Shown one piece after another: positions 25,864 to 34,598 of a stretch of DNA of 64,000 nucleotides. A program made the translations under genes and the position numbers. Source of the stretch: Flavobacterium panacis (lineage in GTDB: Bacteria > Bacteroidota > Bacteroidia > Flavobacteriales > Flavobacteriaceae). Under the pieces are notes generated by a model. That model was not told where the DNA came from. It worked only from the letters and a program-made list of their open reading frames with translations, and searched no databases. The stretch is taken from the NCBI RefSeq assembly GCF_024649945.1, contig NZ_JANKMS010000010.1:62001-126000 (forward strand), read 5' to 3'. The stretch's first letter is position 1, and every line of letters begins with the position of its first letter.

Positions 25864-26029
25864 CAGTTTACAGTTTGTGAGACTGAAAACTTAAAAAGTC
25901 ACAGTTTACAGTCGCACTTTACAGTTTTAACAAAACTGAGAACTGAGACTGCGACTGAAAACTAAAAAAAGTGACAGTTTACAGTAGGCTTAGACTGAAA
26001 ACCGCGACTGCGACTGAAAAACTAAAAAT
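25855..26029. repeat. AGTTTACAGT / GACTGAAAAC repeat cluster
   Basis: At least four copies of AGTTTACAGT and several of GACTGAAAAC(T), in partly inverted order, fill the whole gap between lgt and the TPR gene. The two words form imperfect hairpins (CAGTTTT/AAAACTG). There is no gene and no clear promoter inside. Confidence 0.75.
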
Positions 26030-27811
26030 ATGAGAAACATATTAATCTGTATCGTTTTATTATGTTCTGGTTTTGCATTTGGACAAAACGAGCAGCTGGC
26101 GCAATATTACTACGATAAAGGCGACTTCGAGAAAGCTAAAATCAGTTACGAAGAACTTTTAAAAGCTGCGCCTTCTAATACTCAATATTTTTTGCGAACT
26201 GTGGATTGTTATCAGCAATTACAGCAATATGCGAATGCTGAAAAAGCAATTCAAGATCGTTTCAATCGTTACAAACAAGGCGTTTTTTTAGTGGAGTTGG
26301 GATATAATTTTCAATTACAAAAAAACGAATCGAAAGCTAAAAGTTACTACGAACAGGCAATCGAAAAAATAAAAACAAGTCCGAATGATGTTTACGGAAT
26401 TGCGAGTTCATTTGAGAAAAAAGTATTGTTGGAATATGCTTTAAAAGCCTATCAAACCGCAATGCAAGTTCAGCCGAACTTTAATTTCAATTTCCAAATC
26501 GGAATGTTGTACGGTCAGTTGGGAAAAACTGATTTAATGATCGATTTATTATTGACAGAATCTTTTACCAATCCGCAGAATACAAATTTGATTCAGACAC
26601 AATTGTCTCGTTTCATGAATGGCGAAACGGATAATACCGCTTTCAAAGATGCGATGCGAAAAGCATTAATCCTAAAAACTCAGAAAGATCAAGATGTTTT
26701 CTGGAATCATTATTTGAGTTGGTTTTATGTTCAACAGAAAGAATTCGGAAAAGCTTTTATTCAGGAAAAAGCGATTTACAAGCGTGAACCAGAATCTTTG
26801 ATGAGTATCGTTAATCTGAGTCAGTTTGCCATGAATGAAAATGATGACGAAACAGCGACGGAAATTTTAAATTTCATTCTTCAGAATACAAAAGATTTAA
26901 ATCTCTTGATTCAGTCTAATGCGTATTTAATGCAGATTAAAATTGATAATGCACAGGAAAAAGATTATCCAGCTATCAATCAGGAGTTGCAGCAATTGTT
27001 GACAACTTACGAAATCAATCCTTTTACCTTATCTTTGCAAATTATTCAGGCCCATTTTCTGGCTTTTAATTTGAAAAAAACAGAAGAAGCAAAGACGGTA
27101 ATCAAAAAAGCTTTAGAATTAAATTTAAACGAATATCAAAAAGCCGATGCGAAAATGGAGTTGGCTGATATTTTGCTTTTAGAAGAAAAATACAATCAGG
27201 CGCTTATTTATTATTCGCAGATTCAATTGGATTTAAAGAATGATGTAATGGCGCATGAAGCAAGTTTAAAAGCAGCCAAAACGAGTTATTATAAAGGTGA
27301 TTTTGAATGGGCAAATAAACAATTCAAAGAATTAAAAGCCGCAAACACTCAGTTAATTGCCAACGACGCTCTGGAATATTTTCTTTTAATTAATGACAAT
27401 ACCGCTGCAGATTCGACTCAGGTTGCTCTGAAGCAGTTTGCAAAAGGAGATTTTTTAATTTATCAGAATAAAAAACAAGAAGCGATAACACAGTTTCAGA
27501 ATATTTTAAAGAATTATAAAGGACAAGAAATAGAGGCTGTAACATTACTTCGTTTAGGAAAAATTTACGAAAGTCAGAAAGATTTTGCTTCGGCTTTAAG
27601 CCAATATCAGCAGATAATCGATAATCATAGTGACGGAATTTATGTAGATGAAGCACTGTTTTTCTCAGCAGAAATTTACAATGACGAACTAAAAGATCTA
27701 GAAAAGGCAAAGCCTTTATATGAAAAGGTGATTTTTAATCATCAAGACAGTATTTACTTTGTTGATGCCAGAAAAAAATACCGCGAATTGAGAGGGGATA
27801 AGAACTTGTAA
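26030..27811 (+). CDS. Periplasmic tetratricopeptide-repeat protein
   Basis: 593 residues with signal peptide MRNILICIVLLCSGFAFGQ and then helical TPR arrays over nearly the whole length. Clear units are QLAQYYYDKGDFEKAKISYEE near the N-terminus (quoted in part: YYDKGDFEKAKISYEELL), a central array, and AVTLLRLGKIYESQKDFASA with YVDEALFFSAEIYNDEL near the C-terminus. TPR proteins are scaffolds for protein complexes; the partner is unknown. It follows lgt in the same direction and may be cotranscribed through the repeat. Confidence 0.85.
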   Translation: MRNILICIVLLCSGFAFGQNEQLAQYYYDKGDFEKAKISYEELLKAAPSNTQYFLRTVDCYQQLQQYANAEKAIQDRFNRYKQGVFLVELGYNFQLQKNESKAKSYYEQAIEKIKTSPNDVYGIASSFEKKVLLEYALKAYQTAMQVQPNFNFNFQIGMLYGQLGKTDLMIDLLLTESFTNPQNTNLIQTQLSRFMNGETDNTAFKDAMRKALILKTQKDQDVFWNHYLSWFYVQQKEFGKAFIQEKAIYKREPESLMSIVNLSQFAMNENDDETATEILNFILQNTKDLNLLIQSNAYLMQIKIDNAQEKDYPAINQELQQLLTTYEINPFTLSLQIIQAHFLAFNLKKTEEAKTVIKKALELNLNEYQKADAKMELADILLLEEKYNQALIYYSQIQLDLKNDVMAHEASLKAAKTSYYKGDFEWANKQFKELKAANTQLIANDALEYFLLINDNTAADSTQVALKQFAKGDFLIYQNKKQEAITQFQNILKNYKGQEIEAVTLLRLGKIYESQKDFASALSQYQQIIDNHSDGIYVDEALFFSAEIYNDELKDLEKAKPLYEKVIFNHQDSIYFVDARKKYRELRGDKNL

Positions 27812-27935
27812 ATTCCAATTTATAAAATCAAAATCCCAAAGAAAGAAGAATTAGAAATGTGAGGTAATCTGTTTGTAAGTTCCGAGAAAAACCTCAGAAC
27901 CTTAGCAACTCAGAACCTCAGAACCTTAGAAAAAA

Positions 27936-28247
27936 ATGATTATTTACAACGTTACCACCAATATACACGAAAGCGTTCATGAAAAATGGTTGAAATGGAT
28001 GCAGGAAAAACACATACCAGAAATTCTGGCAACTCAGAAATTTTCTTCGGCAAGAATTGTCAAAGTTTTAGTTGAAGAAGAAATGGGTGGAATTACTTAT
28101 TCTACACAGTATGTGACAGACAGTAAAGAAACTCTGGATAGATTTTATATCGAAGACGAACCGGAATTTCACAGAGAAGCACTGAGTTTGTTTGCAGATA
28201 AAATGCTTTCTTTTAGAACAGAATTAGAGGTTGTTTCAGAACACTAA
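27936..28247 (+). CDS. DUF4286 family protein
   Basis: 103 residues, cytoplasmic. It matches DUF4286 from its first residues (MIIYNVTTNIHESVHEKWL, KWMQEKHIPEIL) to GGITYSTQYVTDS and the final FADKMLSFRTELEVV. The fold is likely a dimeric alpha/beta barrel of ABM type (inference). Function is unknown, but the family is common in Bacteroidota. Upstream (27890-27930) is a short direct repeat of AACCTCAGAACCTTAG. Confidence 0.85.
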   Translation: MIIYNVTTNIHESVHEKWLKWMQEKHIPEILATQKFSSARIVKVLVEEEMGGITYSTQYVTDSKETLDRFYIEDEPEFHREALSLFADKMLSFRTELEVVSEH

Positions 28248-28335
28248 TTTTGAGTAGTATTCTTTAATTAGAAATGTACATAATTTGTATTAAGATTAAA
28301 ATTAACAGGTCTATCTGCTTAATACCTAAAAAAAG

Positions 28336-28343
28336 TATATTTG
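28336..28343 (+). promoter_or_regulatory. -7 element for the gene at 28394
   Basis: TATATTTG (exact TAnnTTTG) 50 bp before the ATG. Confidence 0.45.
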
Positions 28344-28393
28344 CAAAAAATTAATTTCTAATTAAAAATTGTGCTTGTTCACGCCCCTTATTT

Positions 28394-29047
28394 ATGAAAC
28401 ACCTTTACATAAAACTTGTTTTATTTTTATTGCTAAGTCTGAATGTTTGCTGTCAAAGTAAAAATGGCGTGTGGAATGAAGAAGAAACCTCAAAATCTAT
28501 TGTTTTACAACTGAATGAATTTAGAGAAATTAGTAATACTTCGAAAGAAATTTTAAAAAATACTGTTTTTTCTAAATACGAAGTGTTGAAAGTAAAAAAC
28601 GAAGAGTCGCCTAAATCATTTGGAGAAATGATGAAGTTTGCAACACAGATTTATGATACGGGCAATGAAATTAACGATTACATTGAGGAAATTAAAGCAG
28701 AAATCTCAGAAGAAGATTGTTTTGTAACAAATGATACTGCGCTTTACGATGCATTTGTAAAACAAAAATATGCTGTTTTGAAAAGTAAAATAGATAAATT
28801 TTACAAACAAAATAAAGTGATTACATCTTCTGGAGGAGTTTTTGCTTCTTTTAAAGGAGACAATGAAAAGCTATTTAACACTAATAAAACCTTCATTAAT
28901 AAGGAAAATAAAAGTGTAGATTTTTTAAACTATAGATTTGGTTACAAAGCGAATATTGGACTGCTGACAGGTTTAGAAAAAATTCAATTTGACGTTATTC
29001 ATTTTCAATATAAGTTTATGAATACGATTATAGGATCTGCTCATTAA
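28394..29047 (+). CDS. Lipoprotein of unknown function
   Basis: 217 residues. The N-terminus MKHLYIKLVLFLLLSLNVCC (then QSKNGVWN) is a signal peptide ending in a Cys pair, so lipidation is likely, although the lipobox (NVCC) is atypical. The rest is mostly helical with charged residues and no recognised domain. It ends 33 bp before rsmA on the same strand. Confidence 0.7.
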   Translation: MKHLYIKLVLFLLLSLNVCCQSKNGVWNEEETSKSIVLQLNEFREISNTSKEILKNTVFSKYEVLKVKNEESPKSFGEMMKFATQIYDTGNEINDYIEEIKAEISEEDCFVTNDTALYDAFVKQKYAVLKSKIDKFYKQNKVITSSGGVFASFKGDNEKLFNTNKTFINKENKSVDFLNYRFGYKANIGLLTGLEKIQFDVIHFQYKFMNTIIGSAH

Positions 29048-29080
29048 AATAATACCAAAAGCAGAAAGCAAATAACGAAT

Positions 29081-29866
29081 ATGGAAAAAGTAAAAGCTAA
29101 AAAGCATTTAGGACAGCACTTTCTTAAAGACGAAAGTATTGCAAAAGCAATTGCAGATACGTTGACTTTTAAAGGATATGATGAGGTTTTAGAAATAGGA
29201 CCAGGGATGGGTGTGCTTACGAAGTATTTGCTTGAAAAGCCAATTAATACACACGTTATTGAAATCGATACCGAATCGGTAGCGTATCTGGATGCCAATT
29301 ATCCTAAATTAAAAGACAAAATTATCTCTCAGGATTTCCTGAAGTATAATATAAATGAAGTTTACGAAAATAAACAGTTTGCCATAATAGGTAACTTTCC
29401 GTATAATATTTCTTCTCAGATTGTTTTTAGAACATTAGATCTTAAACATCAGATTCCTGAATTTTCGGGAATGTTTCAGAAAGAAGTAGCCGAGCGTATC
29501 TGCGAAAAGAAAGGCTCGAAAACCTACGGAATATTATCAGTTTTAGCCCAGGCTTTCTATACTACTGAGTATCTGTTTACGGTTGATGAAAACGTTTTTA
29601 TTCCTCCGCCCAAGGTGAAATCGGGTGTGATGAGAATGACCCGAAAGGAAGATTATAGTCTTCCTTGTAGCGAAAAGTTGTTTTTTACAGTTGTAAAAAC
29701 TGCTTTTCAGCAAAGACGAAAAACATTACGTAACAGTTTGAAAACATTAAATTTATCAGACCAATTGCGAGAAGACACTATCTTTGATAAACGTCCCGAG
29801 CAATTAAGCGTCGATGAATTTATTGAACTAACTCAAAAAATAGAAACCGATGGAGTTCAAAGTTAG
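29081..29866 (+). CDS. rsmA: 16S rRNA dimethyladenosine transferase
   Basis: 261 residues. It dimethylates the two adjacent adenosines in the 3' helix of 16S rRNA using SAM. The KsgA motifs are intact: GQHFLKDESIAKAI, SAM-binding EIGPGMGVLT, the acidic VIEIDTES, and the catalytic NFPYNISS. The C-terminal helical domain (ERICEKKGSKTYGILS onward) is normal. It overlaps mgtE by 17 nt, a common arrangement in Bacteroidota suggesting coupled translation. Confidence 0.97.
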   Translation: MEKVKAKKHLGQHFLKDESIAKAIADTLTFKGYDEVLEIGPGMGVLTKYLLEKPINTHVIEIDTESVAYLDANYPKLKDKIISQDFLKYNINEVYENKQFAIIGNFPYNISSQIVFRTLDLKHQIPEFSGMFQKEVAERICEKKGSKTYGILSVLAQAFYTTEYLFTVDENVFIPPPKVKSGVMRMTRKEDYSLPCSEKLFFTVVKTAFQQRRKTLRNSLKTLNLSDQLREDTIFDKRPEQLSVDEFIELTQKIETDGVQS

Positions 29867-31199
29867 TAAAGAATTTATACACCAATTAGAGGAGCTCATC
29901 ACTAAGAAAAACGACAACGAACTTGAAGTTTTACTTAATGATCTGCACCACGCCGATATCGCCGAAATCTTAGAAGAACTAGATTTTGACGAAGCAACTT
30001 ATATCTTTAAGGTTTTAGATAGTGATAAAACAGCGGAAATTCTTCTGGAATTAGAAGAAGATCTGCGTGAAAATATCTTAAGCCGACTTTCGCCAAAAGA
30101 AATTGCAGAAGAGCTTGATGAGCTTGAAACCAATGACGCTGCCGACATTATCGCCGAACTTTCGCATGATATTAAAGCGGAAGTTATCTCAGAATTAGTA
30201 GACGTTGAACACGCCAAAGACATTGTTGATCTTTTGCGTTACGACGAAAACACTGCCGGTGGTTTGATGGGAAAAGAGCTGGTAAAAGTGAATGAAAACT
30301 GGAACGTTCTAACTTGCGTGAAGGAAATGCGAATTCAAGCAGAAAACGTATCCAGAGTACATTCTATTTATGTGGTTGACGATGAAAACCGTTTAAAAGG
30401 AAGATTATCACTTAAAGATCTACTAACTTCTTCAACCAAAACTCAAATTGGTGACGTTTACATCCGAAAATTAAATTTTGTAAAAGTTGATACAGAAGAT
30501 GTTGAGGTAGCTCGTATCATGCAAAAGTATGACTTGGAGGCGATTCCGGTTGTTGACGAGTTAGGCCGTCTAGTTGGAAGAATTACCATTGACGATATTG
30601 TAGACGTAATCAAGGAAGAGGCTGATAAAGATTACCAATTAGCAGCGGGTATTACACAAGACGTTGAATCGAATGACAGCGTTTACGAATTAACAAAAGC
30701 GCGTCTGCCTTGGCTTTTAATCGGAATGGTGATTGAAATTGTGGCTTCTTTTGTTTTAAAAGGAAACGAAAGCACTTTTCAAAAATATTCAACCTTAATC
30801 ATTTTTGTGCCTTTGCTTTCTGCAACTGCAGGAAATATTGGAGTTCAGGCTTCGGCGATCGTGGTTCAAGGTTTGGCAAACGGAACTTTAAAAGAATTCA
30901 GTCGGGGTTATTTTACGAAAGAAATTACCGTTTCGATGATTTCTGGAAGTATAATTTCATTGCTTTTATTAGGATATCATTCAATCATGTATCAACAATA
31001 TTTGGTTGGATTTGCTATTTCAATCTCCATGATTGTAGTGATTTTGTTTGCAGCGACTTTAGGAACTTTAGTGCCGCTTTTTCTGAACAAAAATAAAATT
31101 GACCCCGCAATTGCAACAGGTCCATTTATCACAACAACCAACGATGTTTTTGGAATTATGCTCTACTTTGGAGTAGCAAACTTGATTCTTGGATTCTAG
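29850..31199 (+). CDS. mgtE: Magnesium transporter MgtE
   Basis: 449 residues: an N-terminal Mg2+-sensing superhelix (about 1-130, with repeated acidic Leu-rich helices such as DIAEILEELDFDEA), two CBS domains (about 135-255; RVHSIYVVDDENRLKGRLS and AIPVVDELGRLVGRITIDDI), and a five-helix pore domain (about 280-449) with the conserved SATAGNIGVQASAIVVQGLA segment. It imports Mg2+ through a channel closed by Mg2+ binding to the cytosolic domains. Start is set by ATG 29850 inside the rsmA end. Confidence 0.96.
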   Translation: MEFKVSKEFIHQLEELITKKNDNELEVLLNDLHHADIAEILEELDFDEATYIFKVLDSDKTAEILLELEEDLRENILSRLSPKEIAEELDELETNDAADIIAELSHDIKAEVISELVDVEHAKDIVDLLRYDENTAGGLMGKELVKVNENWNVLTCVKEMRIQAENVSRVHSIYVVDDENRLKGRLSLKDLLTSSTKTQIGDVYIRKLNFVKVDTEDVEVARIMQKYDLEAIPVVDELGRLVGRITIDDIVDVIKEEADKDYQLAAGITQDVESNDSVYELTKARLPWLLIGMVIEIVASFVLKGNESTFQKYSTLIIFVPLLSATAGNIGVQASAIVVQGLANGTLKEFSRGYFTKEITVSMISGSIISLLLLGYHSIMYQQYLVGFAISISMIVVILFAATLGTLVPLFLNKNKIDPAIATGPFITTTNDVFGIMLYFGVANLILGF

Positions 31200-31204
31200 A
31201 TTTT

Positions 31205-31300
31205 TGCCACAAATTAACGGATTGCAGTGATTTAAGATCTCTAAAATCTGCGTAATTTACAGGCGAAAAATATACTGTTAATCTGCCATCATAAATTCAA
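31205..31300. repeat. Fragment of the AATCTGCG repeat family
   Basis: Short units resembling those at 9720-9850 and 49158-49243 (CACAAATTAACGGATTGCAG, AAAATCTGCG, TTAATCTGCC) occupy the mgtE-proC gap. There is no clear promoter for proC. Confidence 0.5.
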
Positions 31301-31310
31301 ACCAAGAAGT

Positions 31311-32087
31311 ATGAATGTACACATTATTGGAGGAGGAAACCTTGGGGTTTCTATTGCCTTGGGAATTGCTAAATTCTCGAAAAACAACCAAGTTACCGTA
31401 ACAAGAAGAAACACAGCGAGTATTCAATATTTATCAGAATACGGAATCACTGTTTCTAATGATAATAAACACAATATTCAGGAAGCTGATGTGGTGATTT
31501 TGACTATAAAACCGTATCAGGTTGATACTGTTTTAGCTGAAATTCTACCTGTTATTCAAAAGAAAACAATTGCTTCTGCTGTAAGCGGATTGTCTTTGGA
31601 GGTGCTTCAAACCAAAACAAATTACGAATATCCGGTAGTTCGCATTATGCCAAATATTGCGGCTCAATTTGGAGAATCGGCAACTTGTATTTCTTTCCCA
31701 GAAAAATACAAAGAAAATGCTGCGCCAGTTGTTGATTTGTTCCAGGATTTAGGAACTGCTCCTGTAATCGACGAAAAATTGATGGATGCGGCAACTGTTT
31801 TAGGTGCTTGCGGAACAGCATACGCTTTACGTTATATTCGTGCGTCTATGCAAGCAGGAATCGAAATCGGATTTGATTCGAACACCGCTCTTGCAATTGC
31901 TGCACAAACGGTAAAAGGAGCTGCAAAAATGCTTTTAGAAGAAAGAGTACACCCAGAACAATTAATTGACCGCGTTACAACGCCGCAAGGTTGTACAATT
32001 GTTGGTTTAAATGAAATGGAACACAATGGTTTCAGTTCTTCATTAATTAAAGGAATCAAGACTTCTTTGAAACAAATCAAAGGTTAG
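31311..32087 (+). CDS. proC: Pyrroline-5-carboxylate reductase
   Basis: 258 residues. It reduces 1-pyrroline-5-carboxylate to L-proline with NAD(P)H, the last step of proline synthesis. The Rossmann dinucleotide loop is IIGGGNLGVSIALG at the N-terminus, followed by VILTIKPYQVDTVL and the substrate-side ProC block (AATVLGACGTAYALRYIRA and AQTVKGAAKMLLEE). The signature HPEQLIDRVTTPQGCTI is complete. Length is near the family norm. Confidence 0.95.
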   Translation: MNVHIIGGGNLGVSIALGIAKFSKNNQVTVTRRNTASIQYLSEYGITVSNDNKHNIQEADVVILTIKPYQVDTVLAEILPVIQKKTIASAVSGLSLEVLQTKTNYEYPVVRIMPNIAAQFGESATCISFPEKYKENAAPVVDLFQDLGTAPVIDEKLMDAATVLGACGTAYALRYIRASMQAGIEIGFDSNTALAIAAQTVKGAAKMLLEERVHPEQLIDRVTTPQGCTIVGLNEMEHNGFSSSLIKGIKTSLKQIKG

Positions 32088-32110
32088 ATTTAAAGAAATT
32101 ACAATATTTT

Positions 32111-32152
32111 TAAATTCCAAATTCCAAATTTTGTTGGGGTTTGGGATTTTTT
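32111..32152 (+). terminator. Probable terminator after proC
   Basis: A tract AAATTCCAAATT opposes GGTTTGGGATTT with several G-U pairs, followed by six T. The same word family makes a perfect hairpin at 42628-42672. Confidence 0.5.
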
Positions 32153-32179
32153 GTTTTAACGAATATTGAATGGTATAGT

Positions 32180-32205
32180 TGTCATTCCGAGGAACGAGGA
32201 ATCGC
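32180..32205. repeat. Single-arm remnant of the palindromic repeat
   Basis: TGTCATTCCGAGGAACGAGG closely matches one arm of the palindromes at 15429 and 17258, but no opposing arm follows. It sits between convergent proC and cytochrome genes. Confidence 0.6.
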
Positions 32206-32239
32206 ACTAGAAATTCGCCAAAGTGTTTTTTTTTAGAAA

Positions 32240-32659
32240 TTAATAATCCCGTTCTCGAGAGCAATATTCGATTATTAATTTCAAGTCTTTTTCTTTTACA
32301 CGTTCAGAAAACATCATTCTATGATAATCTATTCCTAGTTCTTCAATTTTCGTGGTATCTATTTTGTGATTTTTACCAATAATCCATTTTACAAAAACGA
32401 GTGAATCTTTACTGCGAAGTGCTGGACCTGTACTTCTTGCGTCTAGTTTATGACAAGCAGCGCAATTGGAGTTAAAAACTATTTGTCCTTCTTTTTCTTT
32501 CTCTGTTAATTCAGGTGGTTTCGTTCCGCAAAAAGGAACTGGTGTTTGACAATTTAAATCGGAATAAGAAGGATTATATTTTATTTGATAAAAGATAACG
32601 CCAACAAGCACTATTATGAGCAATATTGAGATCCTAAGTATTAATCTAATTCTTTTCAT
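32240..32659 (-). CDS. Membrane-anchored c-type cytochrome
   Basis: 139 residues. One N-terminal transmembrane segment (about 6-27) anchors a periplasmic class I cytochrome c domain. The heme site is CAACH in FNSNCAACHKLDARSTGPAL, with the downstream GPAL typical of this class. The axial Met is likely in YHRMMFSERV. It probably carries electrons in respiration, but no oxidase subunit genes lie nearby. It ends a minus-strand run behind nhaA and a lipoprotein. Confidence 0.88.
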   Translation of the reverse strand: MKRIRLILRISILLIIVLVGVIFYQIKYNPSYSDLNCQTPVPFCGTKPPELTEKEKEGQIVFNSNCAACHKLDARSTGPALRSKDSLVFVKWIIGKNHKIDTTKIEELGIDYHRMMFSERVKEKDLKLIIEYCSRERDY

Positions 32660-32691
32660 TTTAAAAGACTGTCAATTGCAATTGGAATTTT

Positions 32692-33204
32692 TTATTTTTT
32701 GGAATTTGATTTAATCAACTGAATATACTTCAATCCACATTCCGAAATCTTTGTATAATAATTCATTGCATTTCCATAATTCTGAATCGTTAAGGTATCT
32801 TTTATATACAAAGCATCGATTCCAACTGGAATTTCTAATTCTTTTTTCGGAATTGAATCATTTTCATCCTCATTGCTAATATCGCCTTCGTATTCATCCC
32901 ATTGAATTCCTTCTAAAGTAATATAGTTTTCACAAGAACTGCTTTTAGAATAAGTCGCTTTTCCTTTTAAAGTTCTAAGATTGGTTTTGAAAACGTATTG
33001 ATAATCATTTTTGATTTTTGAGATGATTATTGAAAGGTCACAATCTGCAGCTTTGTACGTTCCTTCTATTTCATCTTTTGAATTTGCTACTATGGATAGA
33101 GTGTCAGTTTTTGAACTTTCAGTAACTGGAATTGTTGCTGGTTTTTGATTGCAAGAACTCAAAATCAGAAAAAAAGAAAACAGAATTATTACAATTTTAT
33201 TCAT
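32692..33204 (-). CDS. Lipoprotein of unknown function
   Basis: 170 residues with lipobox LSSC (MNKIVIILFSFFLILSSC, then NQKPATIPV). It has three other Cys (AADC, SSSC, SEC). The mature part looks beta-rich (QYVFKTNLRTLKGKATYS). No known domain. Its ATG overlaps the nhaA stop (ATGA), so it is translationally coupled to nhaA, which is the upstream gene. Confidence 0.72.
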   Translation of the reverse strand: MNKIVIILFSFFLILSSCNQKPATIPVTESSKTDTLSIVANSKDEIEGTYKAADCDLSIIISKIKNDYQYVFKTNLRTLKGKATYSKSSSCENYITLEGIQWDEYEGDISNEDENDSIPKKELEIPVGIDALYIKDTLTIQNYGNAMNYYTKISECGLKYIQLIKSNSKK

Positions 33205-34358
33205 AACTCTAGTATATCATTGTGTTTTTTATTCAAAACATATTTTAGAAAAAGAAATCCCATTAGTCCAGCTAAAAACGATGCAATCAAAATAGCTATT
33301 TTAGAAAAAACAATAATCTCTGGGTTTTTAAAAGCTAGAACCGTTATAAAGATTGACATGGTAAAACCAATTCCGCCCAACATTCCTGCGCCCAAAATAT
33401 GAGCCCATTTTAAGTTTTTTGGAAGCATGCACAAGCCGGAAGTTACGCCGACAGAAGAGAAAAGTAATATTCCAAGTGGTTTTCCGACTACGAGTCCAAG
33501 GATAATTCCGTAAGTATTTGAATGGTTTAAACCTTCGTGCCAGTTTTCGGTAATCGTTAATGCTGTGTTTGCAATCGCAAAAAGTGGTAAGATAAAAAAG
33601 GCGACTGGCTGATGTAAAAAATGCTGTAGTCTAAATGATGATGTTTTTTCTCCACCATCTCCAAATGGAATTACAAAAGCTAAAATTACTCCAGTTATTG
33701 TGGCATGAACACCAGAATTGAGCATAAAATACCACATGATAGCACCACCAATCAGATACGGAATTAGATTATGAATTTTCATTCGATTCAGAACAAATAG
33801 AATTATCCAAATTCCAAGTGCGATTCCGAGATTTAGAAAAGAAATTGAAGTGGTGTAGAAAATTGCAATTACGATAATTGCTCCTAAATCATCAATTACA
33901 GCCAAAGCGGTCAGAAATACTTTTAAAGATGCAGGAACTTTGTTTCCGAGAAGAGACAGAATTCCGATTGCAAAAGCGATATCTGTCGCCATTGGAATTC
34001 CAGCTCCATTTTGAGTAGTTGTTCCGTAATTTAAAACCAAAAAGATGGCAGCAGGAACGAGCATTCCTCCAAAAGCGGCCATGATAGGCAATGAAGCATT
34101 TTTAAAATTGGATAATTCTCCATGATAAATTTCGCGTTCCAGTTCTAATCCGATTAATAGAAAGAAAATCGTCATCAAGCCATCATTAATCCAATCGGTT
34201 ATGGTATGTCCAGCAATTTCTTTTTCCCAAAAAGCAACATAGGGAACCTGAAAAGAAGAATTGGCAAGATAAAGAGATAAAAGTGTGACAACAAGCAAGA
34301 TAATTCCTCCTGATTTTTCGTTTTCAAAAAAGGCTGTAAAAGTCTTAGTTAGTTTCAT
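33201..34358 (-). CDS. nhaA: Na+/H+ antiporter NhaA
   Basis: 385 residues, about 12 membrane helices. Electrogenic Na+/H+ exchange at the inner membrane. The cation-site aspartates are present as Asp156-Asp157 in ALAVIDDLGAI, with Asp126 in PMATDIAFAIGILSLLG. The assembly TDIAFA/discontinuous helices region is normal. A -7 element lies upstream (34411-34418). It is followed by an overlapping lipoprotein gene. Confidence 0.95.
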   Translation of the reverse strand: MKLTKTFTAFFENEKSGGIILLVVTLLSLYLANSSFQVPYVAFWEKEIAGHTITDWINDGLMTIFFLLIGLELEREIYHGELSNFKNASLPIMAAFGGMLVPAAIFLVLNYGTTTQNGAGIPMATDIAFAIGILSLLGNKVPASLKVFLTALAVIDDLGAIIVIAIFYTTSISFLNLGIALGIWIILFVLNRMKIHNLIPYLIGGAIMWYFMLNSGVHATITGVILAFVIPFGDGGEKTSSFRLQHFLHQPVAFFILPLFAIANTALTITENWHEGLNHSNTYGIILGLVVGKPLGILLFSSVGVTSGLCMLPKNLKWAHILGAGMLGGIGFTMSIFITVLAFKNPEIIVFSKIAILIASFLAGLMGFLFLKYVLNKKHNDILEL

Positions 34359-34410
34359 TTGGGAAGATTTTCTGAAGATTTATGGCGGATTTTTACAATC
34401 CTTATACTTT

Positions 34411-34418
34411 CAAAGTTA
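34411..34418 (-). promoter_or_regulatory. -7 element for nhaA
   Basis: TAACTTTG on the minus strand (exact TAnnTTTG), about 50 bp before the nhaA ATG. Confidence 0.5.
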
Positions 34419-34440
34419 AAAAAAAATCTGAGCAATAAAA

Positions 34441-34536
34441 AGAGATTTGCCACTAAGGCACAATGGTACGAAGTTTTTTTGTTTTAGATTTTTAATTTTT
34501 TTCTTTGCGACTTCGCGTCTTTGCGAGATTAAAACT
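34441..34536. repeat. CGCAAAG-type palindromic repeat fragment
   Basis: A GCCACTAAGGCACAATGG unit and a TTTGCGACTTCGCGTCTTTG unit (with CGAG after it) are the same modules found at 15565, 17395, 49055 and 49250. Here only one half of each palindrome is present. Confidence 0.6.
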
Positions 34537-34568
34537 AAAGTGTAAACAAAAAACTTAAACATTTCCCG

Positions 34569-34576
34569 TATTTTTG
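34569..34576 (+). promoter_or_regulatory. -7 element for the 2-hydroxyacid dehydrogenase gene
   Basis: TATTTTTG (exact TAnnTTTG), 22 bp before the ATG. Confidence 0.5.
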
Positions 34577-34598
34577 TCTGTATAAAATTCAATACAAA

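Noticed and set aside
24955..26029. Short repeats near lgt considered as a CRISPR array
   Set aside because: Spacing is irregular, units are too short, orientation is mixed and there are no cas genes.
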